This document shows, piece by piece, positions 25,665 through 36,200 of a stretch of 48,079 nucleotides of DNA. Every line of letters starts with the position of its first letter. Positions within the stretch are counted from its first letter, which is position 1. Source of the stretch: Candidatus Sulfopaludibacter sp. SbA3 (lineage in GTDB: Bacteria > Acidobacteriota > Terriglobia > Bryobacterales > Bryobacteraceae); assembly GCA_945893365.1 (NCBI GenBank), contig CAMDED010000049.1, positions 1 to 48,079 on the forward strand, in the 5' to 3' direction. Under the pieces are notes generated by a model. The model saw nothing but the letters and a program-made list of their open reading frames with translations. It made no database searches and was not told the DNA's origin. The translations under genes were made by a program, and so were the position numbers.

Positions 25665-26570
25665 ATGAAAATACAGTTACCCAAACCCGAGGCGCACAGC
25701 CGCCGGGCCTTTCTCCTGGCCGCCGCGTCCACCTGCCTGATCGAGGCCGCGGAGCCGATCATCGACATTCATCAGCACACGCACTACTCCGGCCGGAGCG
25801 ACGATGAACTGATCGCGCACCAGCGCGAGATGGGAATTGCGAAGACCGTGCTGCTGCCCGCGGGATCGAAGTACGGACTGGCCGCCGACGCCTACGGTAA
25901 CGATAGCGTGGTCGAGGTCTGCCGCCGCTATCCGGGCGAGTATCTCTTCTTCGCCAACGAGCTTCCGGATATCCCGGAAGCCAGGCCGGTGATCGAGAAG
26001 TACCTGAAGATGGGCGCGATCGGTATCGGCGAGCAGAAGTATCCAGTCGATTCGGATTCGGCGCACATCGATCTGATCGCGAGCATTGCGCGCGCCTTTG
26101 ACGTTCCCGTACTGCTGCATTTCCAGCACAAGGCGTACAACTTCGGCTTCGAAAACTTCCATAAGACGCTGAAGAAGCATCCGCGTGTGAACTTCATCGG
26201 GCATGCGCAGACGTTCTGGGGCAACATCGACAAGAACCACGATCAGGCCGTCATGTACCCCAAAGGACCGGTGACGCCTGGAGGAATCACGGACCGGCTG
26301 CTTGCGGACTATCCCAACATGTACGCCGATCTCTCGGCGGGTTCCGGTCTGAACGCGTTCGAACGCGATGCAGAGCACGCGCGCGCGTTCATCAAGCGTC
26401 ACCAGAACAAGCTGCTCTATGGAAGCGATTGCAGCGACCGCGTGGGAAAGGGGAAGCCCTGCTCGGGTTCGCAGCAGATCGCGGCGGTCAGGCGGTTGTC
26501 GCCGAGCCCCGCGGTTTCGCGCAAGTTGCTGTACGGAAATGCCGCCCGGGTGCTGAAGATCAAGGGTTAA
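25665..26570 (+). CDS. Exported amidohydrolase-2-family hydrolase
   Basis: A 301-residue protein with a Tat/Sec-type leader (AHSRRAFLLAAASTCLIEAA) and a TIM-barrel metal hydrolase body: IIDIHQHTHYSG at the first metal site, VPVLLHFQHKAYN, NFIGHAQTFWGN and KLLYGSDCSDRVGKG with the catalytic Asp. The family is the same as the genes at 13790 and 22236, but the sequence is only distantly related. The ATG at 25665 is chosen because the frame upstream is not protein-like. The next gene starts 149 bases downstream from its own promoter. Confidence 0.85.
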   Translation: MKIQLPKPEAHSRRAFLLAAASTCLIEAAEPIIDIHQHTHYSGRSDDELIAHQREMGIAKTVLLPAGSKYGLAADAYGNDSVVEVCRRYPGEYLFFANELPDIPEARPVIEKYLKMGAIGIGEQKYPVDSDSAHIDLIASIARAFDVPVLLHFQHKAYNFGFENFHKTLKKHPRVNFIGHAQTFWGNIDKNHDQAVMYPKGPVTPGGITDRLLADYPNMYADLSAGSGLNAFERDAEHARAFIKRHQNKLLYGSDCSDRVGKGKPCSGSQQIAAVRRLSPSPAVSRKLLYGNAARVLKIKG

Positions 26571-26662
26571 CGGAGTCGCGCCTGGATTGCGGCCATCCGG
26601 CCCCAAGTCCTGTTTCTCGCGGTGTTTCCAGTCGAGAGACGCCCGTCACCGGCAAGAGACGC

Positions 26663-26693
26663 TTGCCCGATTGCAAGCGATTTGTTCTATAAT
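26663..26693 (+). promoter_or_regulatory. Candidate promoter for the DUF1549/DUF1553 gene, with overlapping palindrome
   Basis: TTGCCC (26663-26668) and TATAAT (26688-26693) are 19 bases apart. GCTTGC and GCAAGC (26662-26679) form an inverted repeat over the -35 element, a possible operator. The start codon follows at 26720 after AAGGGAGG. Confidence 0.5.
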
Positions 26694-26719
26694 TTGACCA
26701 AGCCATAAGGGAGGCTTCG

Positions 26720-29320
26720 GTGAGAAATCAGACACCATCGGCACCCATCATCGTCTTTGCATTATCGTTTATTCTGGCGCCGCTGCCCGCGGCCGAGAAG
26801 CCTGTCTCATTCGCGAAAGACATCCAGCCCGTTCTTGAGAATAGCTGCCTGAAGTGCCACGGCTCCGCGATCCAGCTCTCGAAATTCGATCTGCGAACGC
26901 GCGAATCCGCCATGAAGGGCGGTGAAAAAGGGCCGGCGATCGTTCCAGGCAAACCCGAAGAGAGCAAGCTTTACCGTCTGGTGGCCGGTCTTGAAAAACC
27001 GGCAATGCCCATGGACGGAAAGCTTACGCCCGAGCAGGTGGCGGCCTTCAAACAGTGGATCGCGCAGGGCGCGCCGTGGGATGGCGCGGTTGCGGCGGAG
27101 TCCAAAGACGCGGCCTCGCAGCTTGCCGCGCTCGAAGAGCTGAAAATCACCGACGAAATGCGGAAGTATTGGGCATTTCAGAGGCCTGTGCGTCCTCCCA
27201 TTCCGGCGAACGGCGAGCGGAATCCCGTGGATGCATTTCTCGTGAAGGCGATGAGCGAGCGCGGCTTGAATCCGTCTCCGCCCGCCGAAAAGCGCACGCT
27301 GGTACGCCGCGCGTACTTGGACCTTACCGGCATTCCTCCCACCCCCGCCGAAGTCAGCGAGTTCGTCAACGACAAGTCGCTCAGGAGCTGGGAGAATTTG
27401 ATCGACCGCCTGCTCGCTTCCCCGTCCTATGGCGAGCGGTGGGGACGCCACTGGCTCGACGTGGCGAGATACGCCGATTCAAACGGCTACGAACACGACT
27501 TCAATCGTCCCAATGCCTGGCGCTATCGCGATTACGTCATCCGCTCCTTTAATAAGGACACGCCCTACAACCTTTTCCTGCAGGAGCAGATTGCGGGCGA
27601 TGAGATGGACTGGGTGACCGAAGACTCCCTTATCGCCACCGGATTCCTTCGTTCCTACGCCAAGGTAGGCTTCCGCGAAGCCGACAATCCGCAGTTCCGG
27701 TATGAATATCTGGACGACATGATCGCCACGGTCGGACGCGGAGTCATCGGCCTGACGGTGCAGTGCGCCAGGTGTCACAACCACAAGTTCGATCCGATCG
27801 CGCAGAAGGACTATTACAAGATGCAGGCGTCGTTCTACGGGTACGTCGAAGTGGACCACCCGCTGACTTCACCGGAAGAAGCCGAGGCCTACAACAAGGC
27901 GGTCGAGGAAGTGGACGCCAAAGTCAAGGCGCTCAAGGCGGACTTGAAAGAGATCGACGAGCAGTACCGCGCGATTCTGCTGCCCGAAAAATACAAGAAG
28001 TTTCCCGAGAATATCCAGGAAGCCATCAACACGCCGGAAGAGAAGCGCACGCCGGGGCAAGTGCTGCTCGCGAATCAGATTATCCGCACCGTGAATGTGT
28101 CGCCGGGCGAGATTGAGCGCATCATGAAGCCGGAGGATCTTGCGCGGAAGAAGGGATTGAACGCCGAAATAGCGGCGTTGGAAAAAACGCGTCCCGCGCC
28201 GATTCCGGTTGCCATGGGCGTGACCGATGGAGACTTTCGCTTTACTCCGGACGGTCCCGGCGACGAGCCCGCGCCAGGGAAGGGTATCAAACGTCAGACG
28301 GGCGGATCGTTCCTGTTCAAAGGCCCGGGCCGCTACGAGCCCCAACCGAACTACTTCCTGTATCGCGGGGATCTGGAAAGCCGCGGATCGAAGATGCAGC
28401 CGGGCTTTGTTACAGTGGCCACGATCGGCAATCCGCCGGTGGAAGTACCGCCTTCTAACGGCAAGACTTCGGGACGCCGCCGGGCGCTCGCGGAGTGGCT
28501 TGGCTCTCAGGATAATCCACTCACCGCGCGCGTTTTCGTGAACCGCATCTGGCATCATCATTTCGGACGGGGCATCGTCTCGACTCTCGACAACTTCGGG
28601 AAGATGGGCGAACTGCCGACGCATCCGGAACTGCTCGACTGGCTTTCCACCGAGTTCATGAACCGCGGCTGGAGCGTGAAGCAGATGCACCGGCTGCTGA
28701 TGACGTCGAAGGCCTACAAGCAATCGTCCCAGGAGGGCAGCGAGGAGAATCTGGCGAAGGATCCGGACAACAAGTACTTGTGGCGCTTCCGCATTCAGCG
28801 CCTGGACGCCGAGATTGTGCGCGATGCCGTGCTCGCGGTGAGCGGCGGGCTCAACCGCACCATGGGCGGCCCCGCGGTTTTTCCGAAGATCCAGCGCGAG
28901 GTGCTGGCTTCGATGAAACTTGGCATCTGGGAAGTGGAAGAGGACGGTCCGAAGGTCTGGCGGCGCAGTGTTTATGTGTACCGGAAGCGCGGGCTGCCGT
29001 TCCCGATGTTTGAGGTGTTCGACCTTCCCGACCAGAACGTGAGCTGCGGAAGAAGGAACGTTTCCACGGTTCCCACGCAGGCGCTGACGTTGCTCAACAA
29101 CGAGTTTGTTCTGAGGCAAGCGAAGCTTTTCGCGGACCGTATCGCCGAGACGGCGGGGACGGACCGCGGTAAGCAGATCGATCTGGCCTATGAATTGGCG
29201 CTCGCGCGTGGGCCGAGCGCCCAAGAGCGCGAGCTCGCCGAGAGTTTTCTGAGCAAACAGCCGCTCTCCGATTTCACGCATGTGCTCCTTAATCTGAACG
29301 AGTTTTTGTACATGAGATAA
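26720..29320 (+). CDS. DUF1549/DUF1553 (PSD1) protein with planctomycete-type cytochrome c domain
   Basis: An 866-residue exported protein. A signal peptide (IIVFALSFILAPLPAAEK) is followed by the cytochrome motif Cys-Leu-Lys-Cys-His in ENSCLKCHG at about residue 45, the DUF1549 domain (DAFLVKAMSERG, YLDLTGIPPTPAEVSEFV, RWGRHWLDVARYADSNGYE), a second Cys-x-x-Cys-His (CARCHNHKFDPI), and the DUF1553 domain (TARVFVNRIWHHHFGRGIV, ALTLLNNEFVLRQAK). This is the standard PSD1-type architecture. Such proteins are always paired with a DUF1501 protein, as here, four bases downstream. They are thought to bind haem and act on polysaccharide or other surface substrates, but no reaction is established. GTG start at 26720 with AAGGGAGG before it. 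Confidence 0.93.
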   Translation: MRNQTPSAPIIVFALSFILAPLPAAEKPVSFAKDIQPVLENSCLKCHGSAIQLSKFDLRTRESAMKGGEKGPAIVPGKPEESKLYRLVAGLEKPAMPMDGKLTPEQVAAFKQWIAQGAPWDGAVAAESKDAASQLAALEELKITDEMRKYWAFQRPVRPPIPANGERNPVDAFLVKAMSERGLNPSPPAEKRTLVRRAYLDLTGIPPTPAEVSEFVNDKSLRSWENLIDRLLASPSYGERWGRHWLDVARYADSNGYEHDFNRPNAWRYRDYVIRSFNKDTPYNLFLQEQIAGDEMDWVTEDSLIATGFLRSYAKVGFREADNPQFRYEYLDDMIATVGRGVIGLTVQCARCHNHKFDPIAQKDYYKMQASFYGYVEVDHPLTSPEEAEAYNKAVEEVDAKVKALKADLKEIDEQYRAILLPEKYKKFPENIQEAINTPEEKRTPGQVLLANQIIRTVNVSPGEIERIMKPEDLARKKGLNAEIAALEKTRPAPIPVAMGVTDGDFRFTPDGPGDEPAPGKGIKRQTGGSFLFKGPGRYEPQPNYFLYRGDLESRGSKMQPGFVTVATIGNPPVEVPPSNGKTSGRRRALAEWLGSQDNPLTARVFVNRIWHHHFGRGIVSTLDNFGKMGELPTHPELLDWLSTEFMNRGWSVKQMHRLLMTSKAYKQSSQEGSEENLAKDPDNKYLWRFRIQRLDAEIVRDAVLAVSGGLNRTMGGPAVFPKIQREVLASMKLGIWEVEEDGPKVWRRSVYVYRKRGLPFPMFEVFDLPDQNVSCGRRNVSTVPTQALTLLNNEFVLRQAKLFADRIAETAGTDRGKQIDLAYELALARGPSAQERELAESFLSKQPLSDFTHVLLNLNEFLYMR

Positions 29321-29324
29321 AGCC

Positions 29325-30776
29325 GTGAACAACTTCAAATCCAGACGCGATTTCCTTTTTGAAGCGGGTGGCGGCATCAGTGGCGTTGCGCTCGCATGGC
29401 TGATGAACCAGCAGGGCTTACTGGGAGCCGCGACCGCCGGCGCCGGCTGCGATACCCGGCCCATGCCGGATTCGGCGAACACGCCGAAAAAGCCGCATTT
29501 CAAGCCGCGCGCGACAAGCGTGATCTCCCTCTTCATGAGCGGCGGCGTAAGCCACATGGACACTTTCGACCCGAAACCGGCGCTCGAGAAATACGCGGGC
29601 AGGCCGCTCGAAGGCAAGGGCGAGATTGTGGTGCGGCAAGGGCATCCAGGGCCGCTGATGCCGGCCGTGTTCAAATTCAAGAACTATGGACAGAGCGGGC
29701 TTCCGGTTTCGGAGATTTTCCCGAAGATCGCGAGCCATATCGACGACATCGCGGTGCTGCGCTCCGTCTACGGGAAGTCGAACGACCACGTGCAGGCGCA
29801 CTACGAGCTAGCGAGCGGCGTGATCCGAATGGGCTATCCGTCGCTCGGCTCGTGGGTGACCTACGGGCTGGGCTCGGAGAACCAGAGCCTCCCGGCGTTC
29901 GTCGTGATTTACGATCCGCGCGGCGGGCCCTTCGGCGGGCCGGCCAACTGGAGCGCCGGTTTCATGCCGGCCGCGTATCAGGGTACGGTATTCCGTGCGT
30001 CGGACAATCCGATTGTCGATTTGAAGCCGCCGGAGGGGACAACGGCGGAACAACAGCGCGCCCGCCTGGATTTGCTGGGCAAGCTGAACGAAATGGATCT
30101 GAAGAAGTTTCCCGGCTCTTCGGAGTTGGCGGCGCGGATCTCGTCTTACGAGCTGGCGTACCGGATGCAGGGCTGCGCGCCCGAAGCGGTGGACGTGAAC
30201 TCGGAAAGCCCGGCGACCAAGAAGCTCTACGGTTTGGACGACGAGGTGACGCAGCCGTTCGGCCGCCAGTGTCTGATGGCGAGGCGTTTGGTTGAGCGCG
30301 GCGTCCGCTTTGTGCAGCTCTATAACGGCGGACTGGGCATGCAGAACGTGGATACATGGGACGCGCATGAAAACGTAAAGATCAATCACACGCGCAACGC
30401 GGCGGGGACGGACGGCCCTATTTCCGGGCTCCTGACCGATCTGAAGGCGCGCGGATTACTCGACACGACGCTGGTGATCTGGCAGGGCGAATTCGGACGG
30501 ATGCCGATTTCCCAGCGCGGTCTTGGACGCGATCACAATCCCGGTGCGATGTCGATCTGGATGGCGGGAGCGAAGATCAAAGGCGGGCAGGCGATCGGCG
30601 CAAGCGACGAATTCGGCTATAAGGCCGAACAGCAGCCAATTCCGATTCACGACCTTCACGCGACGATTCTAAACCTTCTTGGTATGGATCACACCCGGCT
30701 GACCTATCTGTTCAACGGCAGGAACATGCGGCTGACGGACGTTTACGGAGAGCTGATTCCGCAACTTACGGCGTAA
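29325..30776 (+). CDS. DUF1501-family Tat-exported protein
   Basis: A 483-residue protein with a twin-arginine leader (NNFKSRRDFLFEAGGGISGV) and a sulfatase/alkaline-phosphatase-like fold typical of DUF1501: SLFMSGGVSHMDTFDPKP near the N-terminus, GKSNDHVQAHYELASG, and WQGEFGRMPISQRGLGRDHN near the C-terminus, where the acidic and His residues are likely metal ligands. GTG start four bases after the PSD1 protein; the pair is co-transcribed and functions together in an unknown process. Confidence 0.92.
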   Translation: MNNFKSRRDFLFEAGGGISGVALAWLMNQQGLLGAATAGAGCDTRPMPDSANTPKKPHFKPRATSVISLFMSGGVSHMDTFDPKPALEKYAGRPLEGKGEIVVRQGHPGPLMPAVFKFKNYGQSGLPVSEIFPKIASHIDDIAVLRSVYGKSNDHVQAHYELASGVIRMGYPSLGSWVTYGLGSENQSLPAFVVIYDPRGGPFGGPANWSAGFMPAAYQGTVFRASDNPIVDLKPPEGTTAEQQRARLDLLGKLNEMDLKKFPGSSELAARISSYELAYRMQGCAPEAVDVNSESPATKKLYGLDDEVTQPFGRQCLMARRLVERGVRFVQLYNGGLGMQNVDTWDAHENVKINHTRNAAGTDGPISGLLTDLKARGLLDTTLVIWQGEFGRMPISQRGLGRDHNPGAMSIWMAGAKIKGGQAIGASDEFGYKAEQQPIPIHDLHATILNLLGMDHTRLTYLFNGRNMRLTDVYGELIPQLTA

Positions 30777-30837
30777 CGGTTTTCTGTAACTGCTTTACCT
30801 GACGGTCCCCCGAATTACGTGTAACACCGGGTTCTCC

Positions 30838-32934
30838 ATGAAAAAACTCATCGTTTCTCTCTGCCTTTTCGCAAGCGCAGCCTTCGCCGACACCGCGGAG
30901 ATCGTATTCTTCCGCGGCATCATGTTGCCGTTCAACGAAGTCCCGGCGGTCAATCTGCAGGCAGGCGCGCCCACGACGCTGATTTGCCACATCGTGAGGG
31001 ACCAGTTGGGAGGGAAGCTCCTCTCGGCCTCGATCGACTTCGTGGTCGGATACGGCTTTCCGGGGCCGGTAAGTTTCACCGGCCTGCACATTCATAGCGG
31101 CGCGGCCGGCGTGAACGGGCCGATCGTCATCCGGACGTCCCTGGGAAGCCCCGCGCCCGTGCCCTCCGATCCAAGCGGCTTCGGGCTTATCAACTTACAG
31201 GGGCAGATACTGCCAACGGACCAGACCGGTCTGGACGCTCTGAACGGGATGCTGGAGAACGCCGACCAGTATTACGTGAACCTCCACACGACCGCCTTTC
31301 CCGGCGGCGTCGTGCGCGCCCAGCTCAACCGCGCGACATTCGTGGTGCCGATGCTCCTCATGACGCCGGCCAAGATGGTTCCGGCGATTCCCAGTAACGT
31401 GGCGAGCGCCGCCTCCCAACTCGTCGTCCTCACGGCGTTCGATCGCAATGGCAGTCTCACATCCACGCAGCTGATCTTCGACGTAAATTACAACCTTGGC
31501 CGGCAGACGACCATCACCGGTCTCCATTTGCATCGCGGCGCGGCCGGAATAAGCGGGCCCATCACGATAAACTCGGGGCTCGGCCAGGGGTTCTTTCCCC
31601 CCGTGGCGACGGACGCAACCGGATCGGGAACCTTCCGGCAATTCGCCGAGGTCGATATGAGCGATCCGGCCGCCGTGGCGACGGTCGAAGCCATGATCGC
31701 CAATCCGAAAGACTATTACATGGACATTCACACGACCGAGTTTCCGGCCGGTCTGGCGCGGGATCAGGTGCAGGGCAGCGACCTGATCCGGCAGCGGATC
31801 ACGATGACGCCGCCGGGCGAGATCGCGGCCACGCCCTCGGCATCGGCGCCAACGCTCCTGCTTCTGCGCACGCTTCGCGCCGAGGACGGCACGGTCCTCG
31901 TCGGGTCGATCATGTGGATCTGCAATTACCGCTTTCCGGGCAAGACCGATTTCACCGGCCTGGACATTTACGATGGCATTCAGGGCGTCACCGGTCCGCG
32001 CCGGCTCGGCAGCACCGTCAGCCTCACGCAGCCGTATCCTACTGAAACGGGCTTCGGAAATATGTTCTTCTTTACGACCATCAGCGATGCCACGGGTGTG
32101 GCGACGGTGAAGTCGATTACGGAGAATCCCGAGCGTCATTACATCGAGATCCGAACCGGGGCAAACCAGGCGGTGGCCGTGCGCACGCAGCTCGGCCCGG
32201 TGATCACGGCCCTTCCCGTAGTGACCAGCGCCGGCAATTCGGCGAACGGGACCGCGCCGGCGCAGGGCGGCCTGATCAGCATCTACGGCACGAACCTGTC
32301 GAAGAATACCAGCGACCCTTATGACTCGCGCCCTCTCTACACGCCCGGGCTGACCGGGTGGTTCGGCAAAACGCTCCCCACGTCCTACAACGGCACGAGC
32401 GTGACGATCGGCGGCAGAAACGCTCCCATAGCCTACGTTTCGCCCACGCAGATCAACGCGCAGGTTCCTTTGGAGCTGCCGGCGGGCCCGCATCCGATCG
32501 TGGTTACGAATACCAACGGCGCAGGCACGGCGGCGAACGTCACCATTGCCGCCACGGCGCCGGCCGTGTTTACGAATCCGGCGGCTCCAGGCAGCGGCAT
32601 TGTGGTGCATCAGAACTTCTCGCTGGTGACGCCGCAGCATCCTGCGAAGGCTGGTGAGGTGCTCATTCTGTATGCCACGGGTCTTGGCCAGACGACGCCG
32701 CCGCTTACCACGGGCACGCTGTTGATATACCCGCCGCGATCGGACACCGCCACGGCGAGCGTGGCGATCGGCGGCAGGGAAGCGCCGGTGATTTACTCCC
32801 TCGCGTCGCCGAATGCCGCCGGGCTTTACCAGGTGGCGGTGACGATGCCTGCGGGAGTCCCAGCGGGAACCGCGCCCGTCGTGCTTCGAATCGGGGCGGC
32901 TGCTGCTGCTTCCGTGAACATCGACGTTCAATAA
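30838..32934 (+). CDS. Secreted protein with three CHRD repeats and a Solibacter-type C-terminal domain
   Basis: A 698-residue secreted protein. A signal peptide (KKLIVSLCLFASAAFADTAE) is followed by three CHRD domains. Each has the paired motifs seen as GLHIHSGAAGVNGPI plus YYVNLHTTAFPGGVVRAQL in the first and GLHLHRGAAGISGPI plus YYMDIHTTEFPAGLARDQV in the second. In the third they have decayed to GLDIYDGIQGVTGP plus HYIEIRTGANQAVAV. The last 230 residues are the Soli_cterm domain (TIGR03437): QGGLISIYGTNLS, APIAYVSPTQINAQVPLEL and VLILYATGLGQTTPPL. It is probably surface-displayed or periplasmic. Function is unknown. Confidence 0.9.
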   Translation: MKKLIVSLCLFASAAFADTAEIVFFRGIMLPFNEVPAVNLQAGAPTTLICHIVRDQLGGKLLSASIDFVVGYGFPGPVSFTGLHIHSGAAGVNGPIVIRTSLGSPAPVPSDPSGFGLINLQGQILPTDQTGLDALNGMLENADQYYVNLHTTAFPGGVVRAQLNRATFVVPMLLMTPAKMVPAIPSNVASAASQLVVLTAFDRNGSLTSTQLIFDVNYNLGRQTTITGLHLHRGAAGISGPITINSGLGQGFFPPVATDATGSGTFRQFAEVDMSDPAAVATVEAMIANPKDYYMDIHTTEFPAGLARDQVQGSDLIRQRITMTPPGEIAATPSASAPTLLLLRTLRAEDGTVLVGSIMWICNYRFPGKTDFTGLDIYDGIQGVTGPRRLGSTVSLTQPYPTETGFGNMFFFTTISDATGVATVKSITENPERHYIEIRTGANQAVAVRTQLGPVITALPVVTSAGNSANGTAPAQGGLISIYGTNLSKNTSDPYDSRPLYTPGLTGWFGKTLPTSYNGTSVTIGGRNAPIAYVSPTQINAQVPLELPAGPHPIVVTNTNGAGTAANVTIAATAPAVFTNPAAPGSGIVVHQNFSLVTPQHPAKAGEVLILYATGLGQTTPPLTTGTLLIYPPRSDTATASVAIGGREAPVIYSLASPNAAGLYQVAVTMPAGVPAGTAPVVLRIGAAAAASVNIDVQ

Positions 32935-33264
32935 CGCGGGGCAAGCCGTCCGCGGCCAGACTGGCTGGCAATGTGCCCGCCACAACACGTTGTCGCAGCC
33001 CTCGCCGCACCTGCCGCCGCCCAGGCCCGGTTTCTGTGCCAGGCGACATTTCCCGATCGCCTCTTCAGCGCTCCTTCAGCGCGACAAGGCTGGTCCCACT
33101 GGCTCGCGGCCGGTTGGCTCGGTTTCTCGCGCCGGGCGGGCAGGCCGCGACGTCGCGTACGCCGCGACGCGACTTCGCTTGACAGACATGCCCCAAGCGG
33201 GATTATAATGCACCCAGTCGTTTATTCGAACACGGACGACAGTCCGTACCGTTTTGGGGGGGAA
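32935..33264. other. Intergenic region, leader of the TonB-dependent receptor
   Basis: No gene is recognised. The frame open from 32971 into the receptor reads Arg/Ala/Pro-rich, not protein-like. The region holds the promoter at 33179-33209 and a G-rich ribosome-binding stretch (seven G at 33256-33262) before the ATG at 33265. Confidence 0.6.
33179..33209 (+). promoter_or_regulatory. Strong sigma70 promoter for the TonB-dependent receptor
   Basis: A perfect TTGACA (33179-33184) and a perfect TATAAT (33204-33209) are separated by 19 bases, two more than ideal. Transcription would start near 33216, giving a leader of about 50 bases. Confidence 0.65.
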
Positions 33265-36200
33265 ATGAAAAAACTGCGTTACACTTCTTTATTGCTCACG
33301 TGCCTGCTGGCTGCGTTGCCAGTCATGGCTCAGATCGGCACTTCGACGATGACCGGGCGCGTCACCGATCCGACGGGCGCCGTGGTGCCCGGTACCGGCG
33401 TCACGGTCATTCACACAGGCACGAACTTCACGTTTAAGGCGACCGCGAACGAGGACGGGCTCTACCGCGTTCTCTCGCTGAGCCCTGGCATGTATAAGGT
33501 TTCGGCCGAAGCGCAAGGTTTCAAGAAATCCGTGCGCGATGAGGTCGAACTCCGTACAGGCGACACCCTGGCGGTGGATTTCGTGCTTCAGGTCGGTAAC
33601 GTTAGCGAGTCGGTTGAGGTCAGCGGGGTCGCATCGATCCTTGAAACCGAAACCTCGGCGACCGGAACCGTCATGAGCGGAACGGTCCTCTACGACATGC
33701 CGCTTTACCAGCGGTACATCAATTCGACGCTGAACCTAGTGCCGGGTATGACGAGCGGCGGCTATGCCTACGGCGGGAGCCTCGGCAACTATCACTTGGC
33801 CGGGCAGCGAAGCGGTTCCATCGGAATTTTCGAGGACGGCGTAAACGGAAACGACCAGCAGGGAGGGACCGAGACCATCAAACCAATTCAGAACTCGGTT
33901 GCCGAAGTGAAAATCCTGACCACCGTTCCTCCCGCTGAATACGGGCACTCGGCCGGCGGCGTCATCAACGTCGTGAAGAAATCCGGCACCAACGAGATTC
34001 ACGGCATGGCTTCCTGGTACGGCCGCACCCGCAGAATGCAGCACCGCCTGTTCTACGACAAAATAAAAACGTCCCAGCCTACGCCGGGACGCCCGAACGG
34101 CGTACCTGTCTTCTTTATGATGCCGGATGGTAACGTGGGCGGCCCCATCGTTAAGAACAAGACGTTCTTTTTCATCGGCTATCAGCGTCTGCATGAGAAG
34201 AAAGTGGCGCAGGTGGATGCCACTACCCCGACCGACTTGATGAAGGCCGGAGATTTCAACTTTCCCGGCGTCGCGTCCAACGCGCTCTTCGATCCCGCTA
34301 CCACGCGCTTCTCCAACGGGGCTTGGGCCCGGGATCCCTTCCCCGGCAACGTCGTACCGCTGAATCGCTTTGACCCGGTAGCGCGGAACCTGATCGCCAT
34401 CAATCCGTGGGTCTCTCCGAACCGCGCAGGCACCTACAATTCGCAAGGGCCGAACGGCAACCTGCTTGCCGACGAGTTCGCAAACGTCTTCTTCGACGAT
34501 TGGAATCTCCGCCTCGATCACCAATTCAGCACAAACTTCAAGATCTACGGAAGCTTGACCGAGAACCGGTTCAATGGGCGAGGCCGCCCGATCAACATCA
34601 AGGAGGACATGGGCCAGTTCGATGCGTCGCAGGGCCGCAACGCTCCGTCCCATAACCGGAACCTCTCGGTGGGCGGAACCTGGATACTGCGCCCCAACAT
34701 CGTCAATGACGCGCGCGTCGGGTACTACCGCCGTTTCAGTGAGACCACCATTCCCGGTTTTGGGGAGAATTGGGCGCAGAAGCTTGGGATCCCGAACGCC
34801 GGTCCCGAGTTGGTCCCCAGCTTCAGTGGGGGCAACACCGACCGTTATTCGTCCGAATCCCTCTATGGCATCTACGGCAATTCGCCTAACCAAACGGTGA
34901 ACGAAACGCTGTCGTTCCGTAACGACCTGTCGGTCATCAAAGGCACGCACGCCTTCAAGGCCGGCTACGAGGTGCTCCGCTTCCGGCTGAATTCGGCCAC
35001 CTTCGCCAACCCCGCGCAGTACTCGTTTGCCGGCGTGACGGCGGGGCTGCAAGCTAACGGCGCTCCGGTTCCGAACACGGGAAACACGTTCGCCGGTTTT
35101 CTGACGGGCTACGTTTCGCAGGCGGTCTTCCGCAGTGAGCTCACCAGTTGGCTGCCGCGCTCCTCCATCCACAGCTTCTATTTCCAGGATGACTGGAAGT
35201 TTTCACCTTCGCTCACCATCAATTGGGGTGTCCGTTACTCCAATGAGAGTCCGTTCACCACCAAGTACGGTCTGATGTCGAACTTCGACCCGAACGCCCG
35301 CGATGAAATTACCGGCCGCACCGGCGCCATCGTCCACCCAAAGAGCGGTTTGAACACGCGCGATAACAACAACTTTAACCCGCGCATCGGTCTTGCCTGG
35401 CATGCAAAGGAAAAGATCGTATTACGCGGCGGGTTTGGGTTCTACACCGTCGACGTGAAATTTCCCGCGGGGCGCGGCCAGTATGACGAGTACGTGGCCA
35501 TCGCAAACCAGCAGCCCGCTCCCGGCGATCCGACTCCGATTTATCGAGTCAGCCAAGGCGCCAGGCCTTCCGCTTTCGTTACCCGGGCCGACGGCTCCGC
35601 GCCTTTTGTCGGCACCAACTTCGGCTCCCGCGGAGCTGCCCAGTGGGATACCGCTCTGCGAAATCCCTACGTCATGAACTGGCACGGCAGCCTCCAGTAC
35701 TCGCTGTTTAGGGATTACGTGGTCGAAGTCAGCTATCAGGGATCGGGCGGGGTGGGACTGATCGAGAACTGGCAGACAAATACCTTCCCGATCAACTTCG
35801 CGGCAGGGAATGCAACGCTTCAGAACCAGGTATTCGCGGCGGCGCAGAACTACCGCCCCTACACGCAAATGGGCGATGTTCTGCTGCGCTCCAACTTCGG
35901 CCACTCGACGTTTCACTCCGGCACGGTAAAGCTGGAAAAGCGGTTGTCACGTGGTTTCTTCTTCAACACGTTCTATACGTTTTCGAAGTCCATCAACAGC
36001 CAGGACACCGACAACGCGGGCGCCGGCGTTGCGCCCATCCAGAACCGGTCGCTCGAAAAGGGCCGCGCCGGCTATGACCGTAACCATCGGTGGCTCGCAG
36101 TCATCAACTATGAGTTGCCGTTTGGAAAAGGGAAAAGGTGGGCGAATTCGGGCGGCAGGGTGAAGAACCTGCTTGCCGGAGGCTGGGAGATCTCCTGGAT

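Noticed and set aside
27869-29680. A 603-residue leftward frame
   Set aside because: It lies opposite the DUF1549/DUF1553 gene, is Arg/Leu-rich and has no recognisable motif.
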